A program made the position numbers and the translations under genes. From Flavobacterium aurantiibacter (GTDB taxonomy: Bacteria > Bacteroidota > Bacteroidia > Flavobacteriales > Flavobacteriaceae), in contig NZ_NOXX01000201.1 in assembly GCF_002251775.1 (NCBI RefSeq), positions 431 to 57,823 of the forward strand: a DNA stretch of 57,393 nt, in the 5' to 3' direction. The notes beneath the pieces are model-generated. The model worked only from the letters and a program-made list of their open reading frames with translations. It was not told the DNA's origin and did not search any database. The stretch's first letter is position 1. Every line of letters begins with the position of its first letter. Shown piece after piece: positions 1 through 9,586 of the stretch.

Positions 1-174
1 TACCATCTTTCGACAAGCTCAGGCTCTCACGATTAGCGGGTTAATGAGGTAAAATGAAACGTAAATTGGTGAACGTCGCGATCCCGATAGCTATCGGGAC
101 TAGCTTCCCAAAAAAGATACGTGAAGTGGCGATCTCGTCAAAATCGGTGGTGCAGTTGTAGGTAACGATTTTCG

Positions 175-260
175 CAGCCCGGATAGAGGCGGCATCCTTT
201 TAATGGAGCGAAGCGGAATTAAAAGATACAGCCGAAAGCCGGAAATGCTGCCCAAATAAA
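175..260 (-). repeat. Intergenic repeat, copy 1
   Basis: Read on the minus strand this begins TTTGGGCAGC, passes through CCGGCTTTCGGCTGTATC and AAAGGATGCC, and ends at CCGGGCT. The same plan (GGGC start, CTTTC block, AAAAG centre, GGATTTCC-like block) recurs near 17450, 20200 and 54550. I recognise it as a type of noncoding element common between genes in flavobacterial genomes; its function is unknown to me. Boundaries are approximate. Confidence 0.5.
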
Positions 261-455
261 ACGAATCTGAAACCGTACTTGAACACCTTAACGCATTTTT
301 CTTTAGCCTACTTTAAAGATCCACTTGGTATAAACCAACTATTGTAAATGATTTCTAACTTCGATTTTTATCTCGAAGTCAAGTTATGTAATCAATTCCA
401 CCGTGAATAATCGAAGTGAAGTGAAATTACCGCTTTAACTTCGGTAAGCAATACG

Positions 456-463
456 TATTTTTG
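456..463 (+). promoter_or_regulatory. Candidate -7 promoter box for menC
   Basis: TATTTTTG fits the Bacteroidota -7 consensus TAnnTTTG and lies 16 bases before the ATG at 480. No good -33 TTTG is visible at the expected distance, so this is a moderate call. Confidence 0.45.
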
Positions 464-479
464 TGCGTATATACTTGTT

Positions 480-1541
480 ATGGCCGTTACTGCTCGAGCT
501 TATCCGTATTTTTTGAATTTTATAAAACCCGCAGGTACATCGCGTGGTGTTTTGCTGCAGAAAGAATCGCATTTTATTGTGATTTCTGATGGCGAGAAAT
601 CGGGAATAGGCGAGTGCGGACTGCTACGTGGATTGAGTTACGACGATCGACCAAATTATGTTTCGAAACTCAACGAATTTTGTGATTTAGTGAACTCAGG
701 AACAGCTATTTCGGATTTGGATTTGAATGATTGGCCGTCGATAAAATTCGGATTTGAAATCGCCGAAAAATCACTCAGAGCCGAGAATCCTTTTTTGCTT
801 TTCAACAACGATTTCTCAAGAGGAACGGCTGGAATTCCGATAAATGGTTTGATTTGGATGGGTAGTGCCGACCAGATGAAAGCTGAAGTGGCAGCAAAAC
901 TAAACGCCGGCTTTAGTTGTTTGAAATTAAAAGTGGGAGCCTTGGATTTCGACAGTGAACTAGCTATCCTCAAGGAAATTCGCGCTGCGTTCTCGAAAGA
1001 CACGCTCGAAATCCGCGTAGATGCCAACGGCGCTTTCAGTAAGGAAGAAGCGACATTTAAATTAAACGAACTCGCTAAGTTTGATATCCACAGCATCGAG
1101 CAACCCATAAAAGCAGGGCAGTGGGAGGAAATGCGAAAACTGTGTAGCAAAAATATTCTCCCGATTGCACTTGATGAAGAGTTGATTGGTTTGCAAAACA
1201 CCAACGAAGTTCTCGACTTTATTGCGCCGCAGTACGCCATTTTTAAACCCAGCTTTTTAGGTGGTTGGGAAGCCACCCAGCAATGGATTTTAGCTTGTGA
1301 AAACAGACAAATAGGTTGGTGGATTACTTCGGCTTTAGAGAGTAGTATTGGTTTAAATGCGATAGCGCAATTTACTGCTAATCATAAAAATATCATCCCA
1401 CAAGGTTTAGGAACAGGAGCGTTGTATGACAATAATTTCGATTCGCCTTTGGAGGTAAAATCGGGTTTTCTAAACTTCCGATCTACTTTTTCGTGGGAGT
1501 TATCCGACGTACTTCGGAACTTCGAAAAAACAGCTTTTTAG
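480..1541 (+). CDS. menC: o-Succinylbenzoate synthase-like enolase-superfamily enzyme
   Basis: A 353-residue member of the enolase superfamily, muconate-lactonising/MenC branch. The complete catalytic set is visible: Lys149 and Lys151 in LKLKVG, metal ligands Asp181 (RVDANGAF), Glu207 (IEQPI) and Asp232 (ALDEE), and the second base Lys256 (FKPSFLGG). MenC dehydrates SHCHC to o-succinylbenzoate in menaquinone biosynthesis in the cytoplasm; menaquinone is the normal Bacteroidota quinone. Other men genes are not adjacent, so a dipeptide epimerase or another superfamily member is possible, but length and motifs favour MenC. The start follows a -7 box at 456. Its last 59 bases overlap the 3' end of the convergent gene. 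Confidence 0.82.
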   Translation: MAVTARAYPYFLNFIKPAGTSRGVLLQKESHFIVISDGEKSGIGECGLLRGLSYDDRPNYVSKLNEFCDLVNSGTAISDLDLNDWPSIKFGFEIAEKSLRAENPFLLFNNDFSRGTAGIPINGLIWMGSADQMKAEVAAKLNAGFSCLKLKVGALDFDSELAILKEIRAAFSKDTLEIRVDANGAFSKEEATFKLNELAKFDIHSIEQPIKAGQWEEMRKLCSKNILPIALDEELIGLQNTNEVLDFIAPQYAIFKPSFLGGWEATQQWILACENRQIGWWITSALESSIGLNAIAQFTANHKNIIPQGLGTGALYDNNFDSPLEVKSGFLNFRSTFSWELSDVLRNFEKTAF

Positions 1542-2025
1542 ATAGCGGATTTTCAGCATCCATTTTTGGATTGCCCAACCACACGGGATAACGCATTTGT
1601 CGTGCTAACATTTTGTGCATGAACAAACTGTGACCGAAAATGAATCCAAATATTCCGTAGGCTTGACGTGAGAATTGGTAAAGATCAATCGAATCGTTTT
1701 GACTTATGATTTTGTCTTTGTGGAAGAATAGCTCAGAAATTACCTCTAATTTTATGCGAAAACCGTTGCCTGGATAATTGAAATACGAGTAATAGCGCAC
1801 CACGGCATAATCGATTCCCGCATCTAGAAAATCATACGTAAAAAACATTTCTGTAGGCTTGTTAAACCACGTATTTAGGAATCTGAAAAAATCCGAACGA
1901 TTCATTTCACCTGCAATGATTTCCCAGTATTTGAAATCGTTGTGCAAAAAAGAATATGCAGCTGCTGCATCTTGCCGCAACCAGGCATGAAAATAATTTG
2001 CCGCGAGTTCCTGAGTTGTTTGCAT
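1483..2025 (-). CDS. SnoaL/NTF2-like protein of unknown function
   Basis: A 180-residue protein. The first ~115 residues have the look of a SnoaL/DUF4440 NTF2-like cone fold: an N-terminal helix (AANYFHAWLRQDAAAAYSFL) followed by alternating strands rich in Phe and Tyr. No signal peptide or catalytic set can be assigned. The C-terminal third is basic. It converges on menC and the two coding regions overlap by 59 bases. ATG at 2025 is the only sensible start. Function unknown; many such folds bind small hydrophobic ligands, which is inference only. Confidence 0.6.
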   Translation of the reverse strand: MQTTQELAANYFHAWLRQDAAAAYSFLHNDFKYWEIIAGEMNRSDFFRFLNTWFNKPTEMFFTYDFLDAGIDYAVVRYYSYFNYPGNGFRIKLEVISELFFHKDKIISQNDSIDLYQFSRQAYGIFGFIFGHSLFMHKMLARQMRYPVWLGNPKMDAENPLSKKLFFRSSEVRRITPTKK

Positions 2026-2114
2026 AAGCGAATGTAACCAGACAGTAACAAAAATCGTTGAAATCTGATAAAATTCCGAGTCTCGCCAATACTTTTTTTA
2101 AACGTACTAAAAAC

Positions 2115-2145
2115 AAAAAATTCGCCCACAAGGAGCGAATTTTTC
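2115..2145 (-). terminator. Rho-independent terminator after the phosphate transporter
   Basis: A 10-bp perfect stem, AAAAATTCGC at 2116-2125 pairing with GCGAATTTTT at 2135-2144, around a 9-base loop. On the minus strand it is followed by a T-rich run, so it should end transcription of the transporter operon. Confidence 0.75.
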
Positions 2146-2169
2146 AATGTTGATATGACTAAATATGTT

Positions 2170-3447
2170 TTAGATAAATATTTTTAAGATCCAGTAGATC
2201 AAAGCAGCTAAAATCGCCGAAATCGGAATGGTTAAGACCCACGCCCAGACTAAACTCACGGTGACACCCCAGCGTACTGCCGAAATACGTTTCGTTAAAC
2301 CTACACCAATAATCGATCCGGTTATCGTATGTGTTGTTGAAACAGGAATCTTTAAATGTTCCGTAAAGTAAAGCGTTAATGCACCGGCCGATTCAGCAGC
2401 AACTCCTTCAAAGGCGGTTACTTTCGTGATTTTCGACCCCATGGTTTTTACGATTTTCCAACCGCCGCTAAGTGTACCAAGCGCAATCGCACTGTAACAA
2501 GCAAGCGGAATCCATTCTGGCATTTTTCCGGGTGTATCGTCTTTTGGTAACACTACATCTAGCCATTCCGGCATAGCCGCTTGTGCACTGCCACTTGTAT
2601 TTATGTACACGGCAACCGCAGCTGCAATGATACCCATTACTTTTTGAGAGTCGTTTCCACCATGGCCTAAACTAAATGCCGCGGAAGATATAAGTTGCGT
2701 ACGCTTCAAAATTACTTCAGCTCTTGAATTGCTCAACGAACTAAAAACCAAGGCAAAAATGGCAAGAGTAAGAATTATAAATCCAATGAGAAACCATTTG
2801 ATGTTGTGAGATTCGAAAACAACACTCCAAAACTCCGATTCAAATCGCGGTTCTTTTATCTTTTCGTAATAATGTAATTGTGTGGAAATGAACCAAACGG
2901 TTAGAATTATAATACCGGCTGTAAACAGTTTGGGCCAAATTGATTTTCGAGAGGCGTGAAGCAACCAAACGCTGATTAAGTATGAAGCTAAAGCACCTAC
3001 AAAAGGCGCTAGAACGATGAAAGCGATTACGATTGCTACGCCTGAAGGTAGTCCGCCATCTTTAGCGGGAACATACCAGTTTACGACATCGAATCCTGCA
3101 TGAGCAATCGCCGATCCCGCGAAACCACCAATTAAGGTATGCGATGAACTGGAGGGAATTCCTTGCCACCACGTAAACAAGTTCCAAATAATCGCAGCAA
3201 TTACACCCGCAAGGATAACCACTAAGTCGATTTCCATCGTGTGTGCAGTTTTAGCAACCGTATCTGCAACGCCAAAGCCAAAAACCCAGTAGGCTAAAAA
3301 GTTGAAGAACGCAGCCCAAAGCACGGCTTGAAAAGGTGAAAGTACTTTAGTTGCTACAACAGTTGCAATCGAATTTGCCGCATCGTGAAAACCATTGATG
3401 TAATCAAAAACAAGCGCTAATGCGATAATGATAATGAGTAATGTCAT
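2170..3447 (-). CDS. PiT-family inorganic phosphate transporter
   Basis: A 425-residue, very hydrophobic inner-membrane protein. The PiT signature is duplicated as in the family: NGFHDAANSIATVVATK near the N-terminus and the GHGGNDSQKVMG region in the second half, with VSTTHTITGSIIGVG near the C-terminus. The family carries metal-phosphate with H+ or Na+. It lies 10 bases after the DUF47 gene, the usual two-gene operon, and ends in a clear terminator at 2115-2145. Substrate specificity cannot be read from the sequence, but phosphate is standard for proteins paired with DUF47. Confidence 0.88.
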   Translation of the reverse strand: MTLLIIIIALALVFDYINGFHDAANSIATVVATKVLSPFQAVLWAAFFNFLAYWVFGFGVADTVAKTAHTMEIDLVVILAGVIAAIIWNLFTWWQGIPSSSSHTLIGGFAGSAIAHAGFDVVNWYVPAKDGGLPSGVAIVIAFIVLAPFVGALASYLISVWLLHASRKSIWPKLFTAGIIILTVWFISTQLHYYEKIKEPRFESEFWSVVFESHNIKWFLIGFIILTLAIFALVFSSLSNSRAEVILKRTQLISSAAFSLGHGGNDSQKVMGIIAAAVAVYINTSGSAQAAMPEWLDVVLPKDDTPGKMPEWIPLACYSAIALGTLSGGWKIVKTMGSKITKVTAFEGVAAESAGALTLYFTEHLKIPVSTTHTITGSIIGVGLTKRISAVRWGVTVSLVWAWVLTIPISAILAALIYWILKIFI

Positions 3448-3457
3448 TGCGCTTTAA

Positions 3458-4102
3458 TTACGAATGTTTAACGGCAATACCTTCTAGAACGCTGGCGACA
3501 CTCTTACACTTATCAGCAGCCGATTCCAAAACCGAAAGAACTTCTTTGTATTTAATGATGTTCTTCGCGTCGTTTTCATTCTCAAATAAATCGGCCACAG
3601 CTTTATCGTAAACGGCATCCGACTTATTTTCTAGTTTTTGAATTTTCAAACAAGCATCAGTAATGCGTTTGATTTTCTTTAAATCGCGCAATTCTTGAAC
3701 CGCATAATCGATGCTTTGGCAAGCTTCTAAATTGATTTCGGTTAATTTACGAATCGATTTTGTGATTTTATCTACGTGATACAAACGCATTCTGCTCGCC
3801 GCGCCGTATAAATTTCCAGTGATGTTGTCTATGGCAGTAATCAGAGCATAAATATCTTCACGATCAAACGGAGTGATAAAATTGCGACTTAACTCAAGGT
3901 TTACTTGTCGTGTAATGTCTTCTGCTACTTGTTCGAACTCCTCAATTTTTTGATAAACAGTAACGCGTTCAGAAGGAGGGAGGTTAACCACTTCATGCAA
4001 GGCTGAAGCCATTAGAATCAGGTTTGCGGTTGCTTGCTCAAAAAGCGGGAAAAACTTCTTGTCCTTAGGAACTAAAAATTGAAAGAAATTGTTTACGGTC
4101 AT
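3458..4102 (-). CDS. DUF47 (PhoU-like) phosphate transport accessory protein
   Basis: A 214-residue, highly charged helical protein of the DUF47/Pit accessory family, which shares the PhoU helical fold. The FDREDIYAL and ITGNLYGAASRMRLY segments carry the acidic metal-binding pattern of the family. It precedes the PiT transporter by 10 bases and is very probably co-transcribed with it. Family members are thought to modulate low-affinity phosphate uptake. ATG at 4102 is the natural start, with 158 bases to the divergent carboxylase gene. Confidence 0.85.
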   Translation of the reverse strand: MTVNNFFQFLVPKDKKFFPLFEQATANLILMASALHEVVNLPPSERVTVYQKIEEFEQVAEDITRQVNLELSRNFITPFDREDIYALITAIDNITGNLYGAASRMRLYHVDKITKSIRKLTEINLEACQSIDYAVQELRDLKKIKRITDACLKIQKLENKSDAVYDKAVADLFENENDAKNIIKYKEVLSVLESAADKCKSVASVLEGIAVKHS

Positions 4103-4260
4103 GATAAGGCATGTTTTACGGCTGCAAAAGTATCGCTGTCATGTTAAGTTAACGTTAACTAATCTATTAACTTTAGATTAGTTGAACGTCTAATTCAAAA
4201 ATCTTCCAGAAACATTCCCGAATTACATAAATTAGCGAACACTAAACTAGCAGTTAACGT

Positions 4261-5889
4261 ATGGATTTAACCTTCAATAAAAACGAAGATTACAACAGAC
4301 TTTTACTTTCCGAACTCAAACAAAAGTACGCAAAAGTTAAGCTCGGCGGCGGCCAGAAACGCATTGAAAAATTACACGGCGAAGGAAAATTAACTGCTCG
4401 CGAACGCATTGATTATCTGTTAGATGATAAAACAAACAGCATTGAAATTGGTGCTTTTGTTGGCGATGAAATGTACGAAGAACACGGAGGTTGTCCGAGC
4501 GGAGGTGTGGTTATTAAAATCGGCTATGTATCCGGAAAACTGTGCATAGTTGTTGCGAACGACGCCACCGTAAAAGCGGGTGCATGGTTTCCGATTACCG
4601 GCAAAAAGAACCTACGCGCACAAGAAATTGCAATGGAAAATCGACTTCCAATTATATATTTAGTCGATTCTGCTGGTGTTTACTTGCCTCTACAAGATGA
4701 AATTTTCCCTGATAAAGAACATTTCGGACGCATTTTCAGAAATAACGCGATTATGAGTAGCATGGGAATTACGCAAATTGCCGCTGTTATGGGAAGTTGC
4801 GTCGCGGGAGGTGCATATCTACCGATTATGTCGGACGAAGCTCTAATTGTTGATAAAACAGGAAGTATTTTTCTCGCGGGAAGTTACCTGGTAAAAGCTG
4901 CTATTGGCGAAAATATCGATAATGAAACGCTTGGTGGCGCGACAACACACTGTGAAATTTCGGGCGTAACGGATTTCAAGGCGAAAGACGATCACGATGC
5001 CTTAAATCGAATCAAACGAATCGTTTCCAAAATCGGCGATTTCGAAAAAGCCGGATTTAATCGCGAGAAAAGCGCTCCACCAAAAGCCGATCCAAAAGAG
5101 ATTTACGGAATTCTTCCCAAATCCAGATCCGATCAGTACGATATGGTGAGTATATTAGAACGATTGGTCGACAATTCGGAATTGGATTTTTATAAAGAAG
5201 GTTACGGACAATCGATCATCACAGCTTACGCTCGTATCGACGGTTGGGCTGTTGGAATTGTTGCCAACCAACGCAAAGTCGTTAAATCTAAAAAAGGCGA
5301 AATGCAGTTTGGAGGCGTCATTTATTCCGACTCGGCAGATAAAGCAACACGATTTATTGCAAATTGCAATCAGAAGAAAATTCCATTGGTTTTTGTTCAA
5401 GATGTGACGGGTTTTATGGTGGGAAGCAAATCGGAACACGGCGGCATCATCAAAGACGGAGCAAAAATGGTAAATGCCGTTTCGAACTCAGTGGTTCCTA
5501 AATTTACGGTTATCGTTGGAAATAGTTACGGCGCTGGAAATTATGCTATGTGCGGAAAAGCGTATGATCCGCGCTTAATCTTTGCGTGGCCAAGTGCCGA
5601 ATTAGCGGTAATGGGCGGAACACAAGCTGCGAAAGTGCTGATGCAAATTGAAGCGGCTGCGCTTAAAGCGAAAGGTGAAATTGTTGATGCCGAAAAAGAA
5701 CAAGCTTTGTTTGAAAAGATAAAATCGAAGTACGACAAGCAAGTTTCGCCATACTACGCTGCTGCACGTTTGTGGACCGATGCAATTATAGATCCGCTCG
5801 ACACACGAACTTGGATTTCGATGGGAATCGAAGCAGCAAACAACGCACCGATCGAGAAAAAGTTTAATCTGGGTGTTATTCAAACCTAA
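4261..5889 (+). CDS. Acyl-CoA carboxylase, carboxyltransferase (beta) subunit
   Basis: A 542-residue carboxyltransferase of the biotin-dependent acyl-CoA carboxylase family, with N- and C-terminal crotonase-like domains. The central segments VDSAGVYLP, FPDKEHFGRIF, MGSCVAGGAYLP and IFLAGSYLVKAA resemble the methylcrotonoyl-CoA carboxylase beta subunit more than propionyl-CoA carboxylase, which would suggest leucine breakdown. No biotin carboxylase/BCCP subunit lies nearby, so the partner must be elsewhere and the acyl substrate stays uncertain. It sits 8 bases before the S41 peptidase gene; shared transcription is possible without an obvious functional link. Confidence 0.85.
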   Translation: MDLTFNKNEDYNRLLLSELKQKYAKVKLGGGQKRIEKLHGEGKLTARERIDYLLDDKTNSIEIGAFVGDEMYEEHGGCPSGGVVIKIGYVSGKLCIVVANDATVKAGAWFPITGKKNLRAQEIAMENRLPIIYLVDSAGVYLPLQDEIFPDKEHFGRIFRNNAIMSSMGITQIAAVMGSCVAGGAYLPIMSDEALIVDKTGSIFLAGSYLVKAAIGENIDNETLGGATTHCEISGVTDFKAKDDHDALNRIKRIVSKIGDFEKAGFNREKSAPPKADPKEIYGILPKSRSDQYDMVSILERLVDNSELDFYKEGYGQSIITAYARIDGWAVGIVANQRKVVKSKKGEMQFGGVIYSDSADKATRFIANCNQKKIPLVFVQDVTGFMVGSKSEHGGIIKDGAKMVNAVSNSVVPKFTVIVGNSYGAGNYAMCGKAYDPRLIFAWPSAELAVMGGTQAAKVLMQIEAAALKAKGEIVDAEKEQALFEKIKSKYDKQVSPYYAAARLWTDAIIDPLDTRTWISMGIEAANNAPIEKKFNLGVIQT

Positions 5890-5897
5890 GAGAGTTT

Positions 5898-7454
5898 ATG
5901 AAGCGAATTTTATTTGCTGCGGCAGTACTGCTAGCTAGTTGTGGAAGTACGCAACAATACAACGCCAAAATAAGTACTGATATTCAGCCAAACGAACTGA
6001 AAGCTGACGTTAAAAAAGCCTATAGAAATTTGAAAAAGTATCAAGCTGATTTAGATTGGTACATCAGCGAAAGCGATTTTAAATTCAAAATAGACAGTTT
6101 TACCAATACGCTTTCTAAACCTATGAAACCGTACGAGTTTTACACGCAACTGGCGCCCGTAGTAAATTCAATTCGTCAAGGACATTTGTCGGTGGTGCCT
6201 CCTAGAAAAAGACTTTCAAAAGTTGAAACCAAGATTCTCAATTCAAAAGGTAAAGGGCCGTTTTCTCAATTGGAATTTCAATGGCTGGACGGGAAATTAT
6301 TCATCACAAAAAACGCCTCTAAAGACTCGACAATAGCAATCGGAACGCGCGTTTTGGCTATCAATAAGGAAAGTGTTGCTGATTTATATGCGAAATATTC
6401 GCGTTTGTACACTTCCGATGGTTACAACAGAACATTTATCGATGAGCGGTTTGGGAATCTATTTTCCACGTACTACACTGTGGAACACGGTTTACAAGAC
6501 AGCGTTACTTATACTTTAAGTTTCCGCGACAGCGTATTCCAAAAAGTTCTCATTCGCGAAGCTAAAGCAGCAAAAGAAGAGAAAACAACTGAAACTAAAA
6601 TTTCGAAAAAGGAGCGTAAGAAAGAACTCAAAGAAAAACACCGAAAAAATAGGTATTACGGGTACAATCCGGTCACGGAAACCTACAACCGTTCTTTTTC
6701 AATCGTAACAACCGATTCGACTACGGCCGTGATGAAAATTCGAGGCTTCTCGATCGGGAAGTATGAGGATTTTTACAAAGACGCTTTTATTGCTTTAAAA
6801 CAGAAAAAAATAAAGAATCTGATCATCGATTTGCGAGACAATCCCGGCGGCCGACTTTCAGAAATTGGCTATCTGTATTCGTATCTTTCAAAAGAACCAT
6901 ACGTTTTTTGCGACCGAACGGAAGTTGCTGGAAAAACTTCGCTTTTCAAAGCCGATTATTTTAAAGGAGGAAATCTGCTTCAGAAAACGCTTGCTTTAAT
7001 CGGTGCACCGTTCTACTATACGTATAACTTCTTCAAAGTACGAAAAGGTTCCGACGGCAAGTATTACTATCGAGGTCCGGAACACAAGAAAAGAAAACCG
7101 AGAGCCACGGCTTTTGATGGAACGGTTTATGTATTGATAAACGGCGGTAGTTTTTCTGCTTCCTGCATTATATCATCTAATTTAAAAGGCAGTAAACGAG
7201 CGGTTTTCATCGGTCAAGAAACTGGTGGTGCTTACAACGGCACTGTTGCTGGACGAATGCCACTTGTTCGTTTGAAAAATTCAGAAATTAATTTGCGTTT
7301 AGGTTTGATGAAGATTGTTCCTACCTACAAAACAGCCGAGGAAGGTCGCGGTATTTTTCCGGATTACGAAACTAAAATTACCGAAGAAGATCTTATTGCT
7401 AAACGCGATGTGGAAATGGAAAAGGCTCTAGAATTGATTAAATTGAACAGATGA
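5898..7454 (+). CDS. S41-family peptidase, lipoprotein
   Basis: A 518-residue protein with a lipoprotein signal: a hydrophobic N-terminus ending in the lipobox LLASC with Cys15, so it should be membrane anchored in the envelope. The C-terminal half is an S41 (tail-specific protease-like) fold: LIIDLRDNPGG around residue 310 and NGGSFSAS around 415-422, where Ser420 is the likely nucleophile. The downstream GQETGGAYNGT segment lacks the GKG lysine of classical Ctp proteases, so a tricorn-like Ser-based mechanism is more likely. A lysine-rich linker lies in the middle. It overlaps the following M1 peptidase by four bases (ATGA), so the two are translationally coupled. Confidence 0.85.
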   Translation: MKRILFAAAVLLASCGSTQQYNAKISTDIQPNELKADVKKAYRNLKKYQADLDWYISESDFKFKIDSFTNTLSKPMKPYEFYTQLAPVVNSIRQGHLSVVPPRKRLSKVETKILNSKGKGPFSQLEFQWLDGKLFITKNASKDSTIAIGTRVLAINKESVADLYAKYSRLYTSDGYNRTFIDERFGNLFSTYYTVEHGLQDSVTYTLSFRDSVFQKVLIREAKAAKEEKTTETKISKKERKKELKEKHRKNRYYGYNPVTETYNRSFSIVTTDSTTAVMKIRGFSIGKYEDFYKDAFIALKQKKIKNLIIDLRDNPGGRLSEIGYLYSYLSKEPYVFCDRTEVAGKTSLFKADYFKGGNLLQKTLALIGAPFYYTYNFFKVRKGSDGKYYYRGPEHKKRKPRATAFDGTVYVLINGGSFSASCIISSNLKGSKRAVFIGQETGGAYNGTVAGRMPLVRLKNSEINLRLGLMKIVPTYKTAEEGRGIFPDYETKITEEDLIAKRDVEMEKALELIKLNR

Positions 7455-9052
7455 GATTAGTAGTTTTTGCTGTACTCCTCAGCGCATTATCGGGCTTTTC
7501 GCAAACGAAAAAAGATTCATTGAAAGGTGGTTTGCGACCCGAACGTTTAAATTATGATGTTTTGCACTATGATTTGAACATACATTTAGACGTACCTAGC
7601 AAATCGGTTTCGGGTTTCAATGCTATTCGAGCCAAAGTACAAGCGCAAACTCCTGAAATTCAAATTGATTTAGCTGAAAATCTTGTTCTAGATTCCATCA
7701 TTCTCAATAAACAAAAATGTACTTATAAACGTATCGAAGGCGCCGTTTTTGTTACGATTCCCGTTTCGTCTGCAATTGAAGAGCGCGAAATTGAGGTGTA
7801 TTATCACGGAAATCCGATTGTTGCCAGAAATGCGCCTTGGGACGGTGGTTTGGTTTTTAGAAAAAGTAAGTCCGGAGCCCCTTTTGTCGGCGTTGCTGTG
7901 CAAGGTTTGGGCGCTAGCGCTTGGTTTCCGTGCAAAGATTCTCAGTCCGACGAACCTGATTTTGGTGTCGATTTCCAAATGTCGACTTCCGAAAATCTAC
8001 CTTTGGTATCAAATGGCCGGTTGATTTCCAATAGTCAGCTTAAAAACGGGCATACCGTTTGGCATTGGCGTGTAACTGAACCGATAAATGCCTATAATAT
8101 CACGTTTTATTTGGGGAAATTTCAGCGCTTTGAGGAAGTACACAAAGGTTTGGATTTAGATTTTTGGATGTTGGAAGAGAACGCTTCGAAATTCTCGCAA
8201 TTTAAAAACGAAACTATTAAAATGCTCGATTGTTTTAATGCGGCTTTTGGCGAATACCCGTTTAGTAAAGACGGATTCAAATTGGTGGAAGCTCCTTATT
8301 TAGGTATGGAACATCAGAGTGCTGTTGCTTACGGAAATCGCTATTCAAAAGGATATGCGGGTAACGATTTGTCGCGATCAGGTGCCGGTATGTTGTTTGA
8401 TTTTATTTTGGTGCATGAAGCTGGACACGAGTGGTTTGGAAACAGCATCACCACAAAAGACATTGCCGATATGTGGGTGCACGAAGGTTTTACAACTTAC
8501 AGCGAAATTGTTTATTTGGAGTGTGCCGAAGGAAAAGATGCAGCATATCAATATTTAGACGGAATTAAAGATCTCATAGGAAACGATATTCCAATTATTG
8601 GTCGTTACGGCATTAATGAAGAAGGTTCGGGTGATATGTATTTTAAAGGAGCGAACATCATTCAAACGATTCGAAATCACATGAACGATGATGCAAAGTT
8701 TAAGGAAGCACTCAAAAAAATGTGCCTCACGTACCAAAAGCAAATCGTAACTTCTGCTGAAATTGAAGACTTCTGGACTCGAGAAACTGCTTCAAATCTT
8801 AAACCAGTGTTCGATATTTATCTTCGAACGACAGAAATTCCTAAATTGGAAGTTAAAATCGAAAAATCAAAACTTAAATACCGCTGGCTAAACGTTCCTG
8901 CCGATTTTGTACTTCGTGTTCCAGTTCTCGTCGATAATAAATTAGTATTGCTAGAAGTTGAATCGAAGGAGAAATCAGTTTCCATTCCTAAAAACACCAA
9001 ATCGGTTCAACCCGTCAAAGGAGCATCTTTGGTAAAGCTCATTGTTCGTTAA
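7451..9052 (+). CDS. M1-family metallopeptidase (aminopeptidase N-like)
   Basis: A 533-residue zinc peptidase with a Sec signal peptide (MRLVVFAVLLSALSGFSQ). The gluzincin site is complete: HEAGH at residues 322-326 and the third ligand Glu345 in WVHEG, spaced HExxH-x18-E. The substrate-binding GxMEN motif appears as GMEHQ, a variant I have seen in Bacteroidota M1 proteins. It is shorter than E. coli PepN and lacks the long ERAP1-like C-terminal domain. It overlaps the S41 gene by 4 bases, suggesting a two-peptidase envelope operon for peptide breakdown. Confidence 0.88.
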   Translation: MRLVVFAVLLSALSGFSQTKKDSLKGGLRPERLNYDVLHYDLNIHLDVPSKSVSGFNAIRAKVQAQTPEIQIDLAENLVLDSIILNKQKCTYKRIEGAVFVTIPVSSAIEEREIEVYYHGNPIVARNAPWDGGLVFRKSKSGAPFVGVAVQGLGASAWFPCKDSQSDEPDFGVDFQMSTSENLPLVSNGRLISNSQLKNGHTVWHWRVTEPINAYNITFYLGKFQRFEEVHKGLDLDFWMLEENASKFSQFKNETIKMLDCFNAAFGEYPFSKDGFKLVEAPYLGMEHQSAVAYGNRYSKGYAGNDLSRSGAGMLFDFILVHEAGHEWFGNSITTKDIADMWVHEGFTTYSEIVYLECAEGKDAAYQYLDGIKDLIGNDIPIIGRYGINEEGSGDMYFKGANIIQTIRNHMNDDAKFKEALKKMCLTYQKQIVTSAEIEDFWTRETASNLKPVFDIYLRTTEIPKLEVKIEKSKLKYRWLNVPADFVLRVPVLVDNKLVLLEVESKEKSVSIPKNTKSVQPVKGASLVKLIVR

Positions 9053-9131
9053 TTTGGTTAATAAGATGTTTAAAACATCTGAACAGCAGTGAAATGTGCA
9101 ACGGCTTCTTTCGTAATTTTAAAAGAAAAAG

Positions 9132-9536
9132 ATGGAAGCCAGGGATCAATTTCTAACCGATTTCCGCGGTCCGACGCTCGGAAGTATTCAGCCTAATTCG
9201 TCGGCCGATGAGATTTTTCAGAACGCCACCTTACGACCAATTCTCAAACTACAAAACAATTTGTTTATAGCAGTTTTCAAAAACTATATCGCTAAAAGTA
9301 AGGTTGAATTTGCGCAACTTTCGGTGGAAAAAAAACTACAATTTATCGAACACAGCATTCAACGTGATATCAAATTCAGAAATGCGTTAAAAGGAATGGT
9401 GATTGCTCTTTTTACCGAAGCAGAATTTGAATCCTACATCAAAAATTCTTCTGCACTAAACAAAAGAATGATGGGAATGTTAATTGAACGTTTAAAGAAT
9501 CAAGTGCAGCTTTTCGACTTGCAAACCGCGTTTTAG
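9132..9536 (+). CDS. Conserved flavobacterial small protein, function unknown
   Basis: A 134-residue soluble, largely helical protein with no signal peptide. Segments such as FRGPTLGS, TLRPILKLQN, LKGMVIALFTEAEF and SALNKRMM recall a short protein common in Flavobacteriia, sometimes labelled glyoxalase in databases; I see none of the metal ligands of a glyoxalase and do not adopt that name. It stands alone between the M1 peptidase and a terminator at 9587-9612. Confidence 0.7.
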   Translation: MEARDQFLTDFRGPTLGSIQPNSSADEIFQNATLRPILKLQNNLFIAVFKNYIAKSKVEFAQLSVEKKLQFIEHSIQRDIKFRNALKGMVIALFTEAEFESYIKNSSALNKRMMGMLIERLKNQVQLFDLQTAF

Positions 9537-9586
9537 ACTAAAAAATCGTTGCCAAACGCAGCATTTTCAGGCAATGGAAAGGCGAC

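Larger units (their letters stand above)
1..479. other. Intergenic region with repeats and menC promoter
   Basis: No convincing gene is visible. The stretch holds a REP-like fragment at about 8-31 (containing CGACAAGCTCAGGCT), a perfect palindrome CCCGATAGCTATCGGG at 83-98, and one copy of a recurring intergenic repeat at about 175-260. The last 30 bases carry a candidate Bacteroidota promoter for the gene starting at 480. Confidence 0.6.

Noticed and set aside
656-1276. 206-residue frame on the minus strand
   Set aside because: Lies entirely antisense to menC, whose catalytic residues are intact; the product is Ser-rich and matches nothing, a typical codon-bias shadow.
1902-2147. Two overlapping minus-strand frames of 74-81 residues
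   Set aside because: They overlap the NTF2-like gene in other frames and run through the terminator region; no family features.
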